Positions 58,792 through 64,000 of a stretch of 64,000 bases of DNA are shown here, in pieces (the stretch's first letter is position 1; the number at the start of each line of letters is the position of its first letter). Under the pieces are notes generated by a model. The model saw only the letters and a program-made list of their open reading frames with translations, was not told the DNA's origin and did not search any database. Location of the stretch: NCBI GenBank assembly GCA_018296165.2, contig JACKQL020000048.1, positions 333,865-397,864 of the forward strand, in the 5' to 3' direction. A program made the translations under genes and the position numbers. Source of the DNA: Termitomyces sp. T153 (lineage: Eukaryota > Basidiomycota > Agaricomycetes > Agaricales > Lyophyllaceae).

Positions 58792-61700
58792 AGAACTCAA
58801 GGAGGGTGGTAGATGGCAAGGTCCAGCCTGAATTGAGGACACCATTACTACCTGAGAGTGATCTAAGAAGGCAAAGGGGGGTCATAGAGATAGAAAAAGG
58901 AAGTCTGCCATTTGAGCAGGTGCCTGCTGTTAATGGGGACAGAGTGACAAAATTACAAAATGAGAAGAAAGACTTGTATCAACCCAGAATATGGCAAAGA
59001 AAAGAGGAAGAAATTGTTAGTAAAATACTGGATAGTGAAGTAACAGTCTCTACCAGGGAACTGTTGAAGGTACCAGCAATACAGGAAGCTTTGGAGAAGA
59101 CCTGGAGAAAGAAAGAAGGTGCTACCAAATGGTCAGCAGCCAAGGTCTTTGTACAGGATAGTGAGGAGGAATCTGGGATGACACAAGTCAACATAGATGA
59201 CTTGCCTCAACCAAGTTATCATATCTCAAAAGGTGAAGAAGAAGGAATTCCAAAGGGATCAGTGGTTCATGAAGACTGTGTTGCTACCTTCTTGGAACAG
59301 CTTCCACCAGGGGATAGGCCTGAAATGGTCTATGTGGCTAGAGACTTGCAAGTGTTAAGGTCTCTGTACCCTAGTGTGAATGACCAGGCCAAGGTGGAAG
59401 CCATATTGGATAGTGGGTCTCAGATTGTATGCATGGCCTTGAACAAAGCTCTAAGTTTGGGCCTAACTTGGGATCCTGACATAAGGCTGCGCATGGAGAG
59501 TGCCAATCAACAAGTCAATGAGTCTTTGGGAATGGCTAAGAATGTGCCCTTAAAGTTTGCTGAAGGTTTCACAATATACTTGCAAGTGCATATATTTAAG
59601 AAACCTGCCTATACAGTACTACTGGGGAGGCCATTTGACACAGCAATAGAGAGCAATGTGCAGAACTTGAAGGATGGGAGTGCAATTATCACCATCAGGG
59701 ACCCTAATACTGGGAAGAGGACTGCACTACCCACCTTTGAGAGAGGGAAGAAACCTCCTGACAAAAATGAAGACTTGGGAAAGGTCAGCCTTGAGGAATT
59801 GATCCCTGACCAAGGAGAGGCTGCAGTAATGATAGAGGGCAGTGAAGAGGAGGGTTTCTGGATTAAGGGGTACTGTGTTAAGGAGAAGAGCTTTGAGCAG
59901 CAAGAACTCAAGGATGCATTCTTGTATGCTTACCATGCCACTGGAGTAGCAGGAGAAAGAACAGGACAGTTATTAGGAGCTTATCTGAATGGGGAGCTAG
60001 GATACCTACCTGAAGAATTCAAGAGTGGGGGGGAGAAAAGCCAGGAAGAAACAGTACAAGTGTTTGGGAAGTATAAGCCTGTAGCCAAGAAAGTTAGGCC
60101 AGTCCTAGGTACTACACCAGAAGAGTTCAGGATAGAGAGGAATATCATTGGGGACCCTTTAAAGGATATGCCACCTTTGAATCCAAATCCACCTGAATTC
60201 AGACCTACTGGGAGGTACACAGAGGAGTGCAAACAGATTATAGACAAAGCACATGAAGGGGAGTTTCTATGGCCAGAAGAAAGAAAGTTACTGCACCACT
60301 TGATGATGCAGCAAAATGAAGCTTTTGCATGGAATGATAGTCAGAAGGGGAAGTTCAAAGAGGAATACTTTCCACCAGTGGTGATGCCAGTAGTACCTCA
60401 TCAGCCATGGGTGTTGAAAAACAGACCCATTCCTCCTGGAAAGTACAATGATCTGTGCAAGGAGATTAAGAGGAAGTTGGAAGCAGGGGTTTATGAGAGG
60501 TCAAATTCCTCATATAGATCACAATGGTTTGCAGTTCTGAAGAAGGATGGGAAAAGTCTAAGGATTGTGCATAGTCTGGAACCTCTAAACAAGGTCACAA
60601 TAGCACATTCTGGAGTACCTACTGCTACAGAAGAGCTAGCCAACCACTTTGCTGAAAGAGCATGTGGAGGCATGTGTGATCTCTATGTTGGATATGATGA
60701 AAGAACTTTGGACCCCAAGTCCAGAGATTATACAACCTTTCAGACACCCTATGGAGCTCTGAGATTGGTTACATTACCAATGGGATGGACTAATTCAGTT
60801 CCTATATTCCATGATGATGTTACCTATATCTTGCAGGAAGAAATACCCCATCTCACTTGGCCTTACATTGATGATGTTCCAATAAGAGGACCAGAGACTA
60901 GATATGAGCTAGAAGGGGGAGGTTATGAGACCATTGCAGAAAACAAGGGGATTAGGCACTTTGTATGGGAGCATCTGAACAATGTGAATAGGATTGTGCA
61001 GCACATCAAGTATGCTGGAGGAACCTTTTCAGGGATTAAGTCTGTGCTATGTGCAGATGAAATAACTGTAGTAGGTCACTTGTGCTCCTATAAAGGTCGC
61101 AAGCCAGAAACAAAGAGATATGCAGTGGTCATGAGCTGGGGAGACTGTTATAATGTCTCAGAGGTTAGGAAGTTTTTGGGGACTTGTGGCACATTTAGGA
61201 TGTTCATCCAAGATTATGCCAAGATCTCAGAACCTATTAATAGGTTGACCAAGGAGGATGTGGCCTTTGTCTGGGGAGAAGAACAGAAGGAAGCTATGAA
61301 GGAAATCAAGAGGAGGTTAGCAAGTTGTGCAGCCCTGAAACCCATAGACTATGAGTCTGAAGGTGCTGTAATCTTGGCAGTGGACACTTCTTGGATGGCT
61401 GTTGGATTTGGTATCTTCCAGGAGGATGGTAGCAATCCCAAGATAAGGACTTGTGCTAGACTAGGGTCAATCACTCTGAATGAAAGAGAGGCCAGGTTTT
61501 CACAACCTAAGAGGGAGTTGTATGGTCTTATAAGAGCCTTACAAGTCAGCAGCTATTGGTTACTAGGGTGCAGGAAACTTATTGTTGAGAGTGATGCTAA
61601 GTACCTGAAAGGGATGCTAAGCAATCCAGGGATTGGGCCTAATGCCACTATAATGCGCTGGGTGGAAGCTGTACTTATGTATCACTTCACCTTGAGGCAT

Positions 61701-62108
61701 GTCCCAGGGAAGACTTTCAGTATGGATGGTTTATCTCGCAGGGAGAAGCAGCCAGGGGATGAGGAGTATGCTCCTGTAGATCAGTCACTATTGGATGATC
61801 CCAAACCAATGATCTTTGAATATCCAGATGAGATTAACAAAGTACCTGGTTGGGAGGAGCATGTGCCCCTCAAGTTGGAAGACTTCATAGACCAGATTGA
61901 CACAAGAGGAGGTTACTTGTTAGCAACATCTCCAGAAGATGTGCAAGAAGAAGTGAAGTTGGGTAGAGACAGGGAGCAGGGGATAGGCTTAAGGTTGCAA
62001 GAGAAGAGTAATAAAGCAGGAACTACCTTGAATCCAGTGGCAGTTCTAACTTTGTCTACACTCTTGTTACCAGAAGAACCCTCTTCCTCTACAGTAGGAG
62101 AGTACTAA
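58788..62108 (+). CDS. pol: Protease-reverse transcriptase-RNase H of element A
   Basis: Read by -1 frameshift from gag. No ATG is needed; the frame from the slip site is open for 1106 codons. Aspartic protease active site AILDSGSQIVCM at about residue 207. RT blocks: 'YRSQWFAVLKKDGKSLRIVH', 'TFQTPYGALRLVTLPMGWTN' and the catalytic YIDD at about residue 693 (PYIDDVPIRGP). RNase H: 'VILAVDTSWMAVGFGIFQED', 'NEREARFSQPKRELYGLIRA', 'ESDAKYLKGMLSN' and 'HVPGKTFSMDGLSRR'. The frame ends in TAA at 62106 while integrase continues one frame back. RT and RNase H catalytic residues appear intact. Confidence 0.88.
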   Translation, partial: LENSRRVVDGKVQPELRTPLLPESDLRRQRGVIEIEKGSLPFEQVPAVNGDRVTKLQNEKKDLYQPRIWQRKEEEIVSKILDSEVTVSTRELLKVPAIQEALEKTWRKKEGATKWSAAKVFVQDSEEESGMTQVNIDDLPQPSYHISKGEEEGIPKGSVVHEDCVATFLEQLPPGDRPEMVYVARDLQVLRSLYPSVNDQAKVEAILDSGSQIVCMALNKALSLGLTWDPDIRLRMESANQQVNESLGMAKNVPLKFAEGFTIYLQVHIFKKPAYTVLLGRPFDTAIESNVQNLKDGSAIITIRDPNTGKRTALPTFERGKKPPDKNEDLGKVSLEELIPDQGEAAVMIEGSEEEGFWIKGYCVKEKSFEQQELKDAFLYAYHATGVAGERTGQLLGAYLNGELGYLPEEFKSGGEKSQEETVQVFGKYKPVAKKVRPVLGTTPEEFRIERNIIGDPLKDMPPLNPNPPEFRPTGRYTEECKQIIDKAHEGEFLWPEERKLLHHLMMQQNEAFAWNDSQKGKFKEEYFPPVVMPVVPHQPWVLKNRPIPPGKYNDLCKEIKRKLEAGVYERSNSSYRSQWFAVLKKDGKSLRIVHSLEPLNKVTIAHSGVPTATEELANHFAERACGGMCDLYVGYDERTLDPKSRDYTTFQTPYGALRLVTLPMGWTNSVPIFHDDVTYILQEEIPHLTWPYIDDVPIRGPETRYELEGGGYETIAENKGIRHFVWEHLNNVNRIVQHIKYAGGTFSGIKSVLCADEITVVGHLCSYKGRKPETKRYAVVMSWGDCYNVSEVRKFLGTCGTFRMFIQDYAKISEPINRLTKEDVAFVWGEEQKEAMKEIKRRLASCAALKPIDYESEGAVILAVDTSWMAVGFGIFQEDGSNPKIRTCARLGSITLNEREARFSQPKRELYGLIRALQVSSYWLLGCRKLIVESDAKYLKGMLSNPGIGPNATIMRWVEAVLMYHFTLRHVPGKTFSMDGLSRREKQPGDEEYAPVDQSLLDDPKPMIFEYPDEINKVPGWEEHVPLKLEDFIDQIDTRGGYLLATSPEDVQEEVKLGRDREQGIGLRLQEKSNKAGTTLNPVAVLTLSTLLLPEEPSSSTVGEY

Positions 62109-62128
62109 GAAGAAGAAGAACAGAGAAG

Positions 62129-62135
62129 GGGAAAA
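62129..62135 (+). promoter_or_regulatory. Second slippery heptamer, RT to integrase
   Basis: In the pol frame the bases are AGG GGA AAA CCT TAG, containing G GGA AAA, an X-XXY-YYZ heptamer, 3 nt before a stop. A -1 slip enters the integrase frame (ACC TTA GAC AGT). However a TAA at 62106-62108 lies upstream in the same frame, so it works only if that stop is a mutation or is read through. Confidence 0.4.
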
Positions 62136-63556
62136 CCTTAGACAGTCTCTTGCCTCTAGTACAGGACTGGCTTAGGCATCCTGGAAAAGTACAAAGAGAA
62201 GTGTTAGGGATGAAGGAAGGACAGTTTCTCAAGTTTGCAAGACAATTCTTCTTTGACCTTAAAGGAAGGCTCTATAGAAGAGGAGAAGAAGGAAAACACA
62301 AGCTAGTGATAGAGAAGGACAGGAGGATGTACATGTTGAAGTCAGCCCATGATGCACTAGGCCATAGAGGGACCTTTGCAACTAAAGCATTGTTAGAGGA
62401 AAGGTTTTGGTGGCCAGAAATGGAAGCAGATGTAAAGTGGTACATAGACACTTGTCATGCTTGCCAAGTTGGTCAGAAGGTGGCAGTGTGCAGGCAACCT
62501 GTGGTAGCCTATACTCCCAGTATATTTGAAACCATACACTTGGATACCATGCATATGACACCAAGTTCCAATGGGTGTAAATATATTGTACATGGGAGGT
62601 GTGCTTTAACCTCATGGATGGAAGGTAGACCTTTGAGGAAGGACAACCACAAGTTGATTGGGCAGTGGCTATTTGAAGAAGTAATCTGTAGATGGGGGTG
62701 CATAAGCAACATTGTGACAGACAATGCTGGGCAGTTTACAAAGGTGGTACATTGGCTATCTAAGAAGTATGGGATACAGGGCATAACTATTGCTCCCTAT
62801 AATTCTAGAGCTAATGGAAGGATAGAAAGACCACATTGGGATGTGAGGCAAGCCTTGTATAAAGCCTGTGAAGACAAGACCAAGTGGTATTGGTTCTTCT
62901 GGCATGTAATGTGGGCAGACAGGATCACAGTTAGAAAGAGGTTTGGGTGTCCCCCCTTTTTCTTAGTAACTGGAGCACATCCTATTCTACCATTGGACTT
63001 AGTGGAGGCAACTTGGTTAGTGGACTGGCCTGAAGAGCCAGTGTCTACTGAAGAACTAGTTGGCCTCAGGGCTCAAGCATTGGCAAAGCACTATCAGCAT
63101 GTGGAGGAGATGAGGAGCAGAGTTAGTAAGGAAAAGTTGAAATGGGCAGAGAACTTCACAAGAGAAAATGAAACCTCTATTAAAGAGTACAAGTTCAAGC
63201 CAAAAGACTTAGTATTGGTTAGGAATATGGTGGCAGCCAAGTCATTGAGTGGGAAGATGTCTGCTTGCTATTGGGGACCTATGATAGTGCTCACAAGAAC
63301 TAAAGGGGGCAACTACATAGTGGCAGAGTTGGATGGTACTGTGTGACAAGAAAGGGTGGCAGCATTTAGGGTCATTCCTTACAAGGCTAGGCAACACATC
63401 ATGCTGCCTACCAGTATAGAGGAATGGATTGATATTACTCCATCTAAACTACAAGAACTAAGGGAAGAAAGGACTGAAGGAAATGTTGAGGAGGATCTCT
63501 ATCTTCAGGGTGTGCATTTGCAGGAAGAAACTCCACAAGTCACAGGATCCAACTGA
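62135..63556 (+). CDS. Integrase of element A, one internal TGA
   Basis: Joins cDNA to the genome. Zinc finger H-H-C-C: HDALGH (H-x4-H) then 'FWWPEMEADVKWYIDTCHAC'. Catalytic triad: Asp in 'HLDTMHMTPSSNG', Asp in IVTDNAGQF, Glu in 'NSRANGRIERPHWDVRQA'. A GPY/F-like tail ('YWGPMIVLTRTKGGNYIVAE') follows. A TGA at 63344-63346 interrupts ELDGTV-stop-QERVAAFRVIPYKAR; the same frame then continues to 63556, so TGA probably replaces TGG. There is no good ATG start; entry is by frameshift from pol. Confidence 0.82.
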
Positions 63557-63801
63557 GTAAGGATCTGAAGAAACAGGGTTTTTGGGACCAGTAGGAGGAG
63601 ACATGAGGAACTAAGGGATTGAGGAGGTGAATGACAGAGAGGAGGGATTAAATGTCTTTTGGAGGGATAGGGTGATAGCCACAACATGCAAAAGAAACCT
63701 CAAAAACATTGCAAAGAGATAGGGACACATGTTGTGAAATTATGTCAAAAATATGGAACTTAGCCTATTCTGGAACTGTAGATGACTGAGGACAGTCATT
63801 A

Positions 63802-63817
63802 TTTGGTGGGAGGGAGA
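63802..63817 (+). other. Polypurine tract of element A
   Basis: The bases next to the 3' LTR are TTTGGTGGGAGGGAGA, a purine run ending where TGATAC starts. This also fixes the LTR start. Confidence 0.8.
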
Positions 63818-64000
63818 TGATACAATGTTGTCACACCATTGGGAACATAATAAACACCAGAAGTCAAAACAAACATTTATTAAGGCTGAAAACTGTAAGC
63901 CTCCTAGTAAAACAAGTCCCAGCAACATTACCCCTTTAAATACACCAGAAGAAAGACAGAACAGGATAGGACAAGGACTATACTAGACTATACACTCAAT
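63818..64000 (+). repeat. 3' LTR of element A, truncated by the window end
   Basis: 183 bp visible, matching 56076-56258 with only a few substitutions (for example TGATACAATG against TGATACGATG, a CpG change). About 914 bp should follow. Confidence 0.9.

Larger units (their letters stand above)
56076..64000 (+). mobile_element. Ty3/gypsy LTR retrotransposon A (3' LTR runs off the window)
   Basis: 5' LTR 56076-57172, gag, a -1 frameshift, protease-RT-RNase H, integrase, polypurine tract and the first 183 bp of the 3' LTR. The two LTRs are nearly identical over the visible 183 bp, so the insertion is fairly recent. It lies inside the integrase of element B in the same orientation. Probably inactive: a TAA before the second frameshift site and a TGA in the integrase tail. 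Confidence 0.9.

Noticed and set aside
1..64000. CRISPR arrays, bacterial operons or plasmid features
   Set aside because: Spliceosomal introns, AP-2 sigma and fungal retrotransposons show a eukaryotic nuclear genome; no regularly spaced short repeats were seen.

Overview
This window is from a filamentous basidiomycete, most likely an Agaricomycete. The genes are cut by many 45-65 bp GT..AG introns, several have very short exons, and the transposons are fungal classes (Ngaro/PAT-type DIRS elements, a chromodomain Ty3/gypsy element, other Ty3/gypsy elements). I could not narrow it to a genus. There are seven splice-resolved gene models, each checked for reading phase across every intron: a cytochrome P450 (516 aa), a GH15 glucoamylase/trehalase-like enzyme (699 aa, 28 exons), an F-box protein (480 aa), an FAD-linked lactone-oxidase-like enzyme (533 aa, 20 exons), the AP-2 sigma subunit (143 aa), a second F-box-like protein (384 aa) and a CsbD-like small protein (103 aa). 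An eighth, a GMC alcohol oxidase (608 aa, 18 exons), lies alone between transposon blocks.

Layout. 1-2.7 kb: AT-rich, CpG-free DNA with a minisatellite. 2.71-7.67 kb: a decayed Ngaro/PAT-type element on the minus strand with split direct repeats and a tRNA-like gene embedded in its recombinase region. 9.1-11.1 kb: P450 (+). 12.05-13.46 kb: a nearly CpG-free patch. 13.9-17.8 kb: GH15 (-). 18.4-20.0 kb: F-box (-). 20.5-23.2 kb: FAD oxidase (+). 23.3-24.0 kb: AP-2 sigma (+). 25.5-26.7 kb: F-box-like (+). 27.2-27.65 kb: CsbD-like (+). 28.05-28.8 kb: a truncated tyrosine-recombinase fragment. 28.82-35.34 kb: a chromovirus (-) with two LTRs and a perfect 5-bp target duplication. 35.3-40.7 kb: decayed AT-rich repeat DNA. 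41.4-44.2 kb: GMC oxidase (+). 44.2-51 kb: decayed DNA. 51.1-56.07 kb: a badly decayed Ty3/gypsy element (B), interrupted inside its integrase by a much better preserved relative (A) that runs from 56.08 kb past the window end.

The strongest signal is compositional. The transposon blocks are almost devoid of CpG while gene blocks have ordinary CpG, and the switch is abrupt. It falls inside the Ngaro element (about 6.57 kb), inside the recombinase fragment (about 28.14 kb) and inside the intact GMC gene (about 43.87 kb). The two copies of the Ngaro terminal repeat show the process directly: about 25 CpGs in the right copy are all TG or CA in the left copy. Many catalytic losses in the elements (YLDD to YLND, HSFRR to HSFWW, SDRGPQF to SDWGPQF) are what CpG transitions would give. 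This fits long-term cytosine methylation or a RIP-like process acting on domains with fixed edges.

Other mechanistic observations: an 11-nt self-priming primer site in the chromovirus, a textbook -1 frameshift heptamer at the gag-pol junction of element A, and a second such heptamer at its RT-integrase junction.
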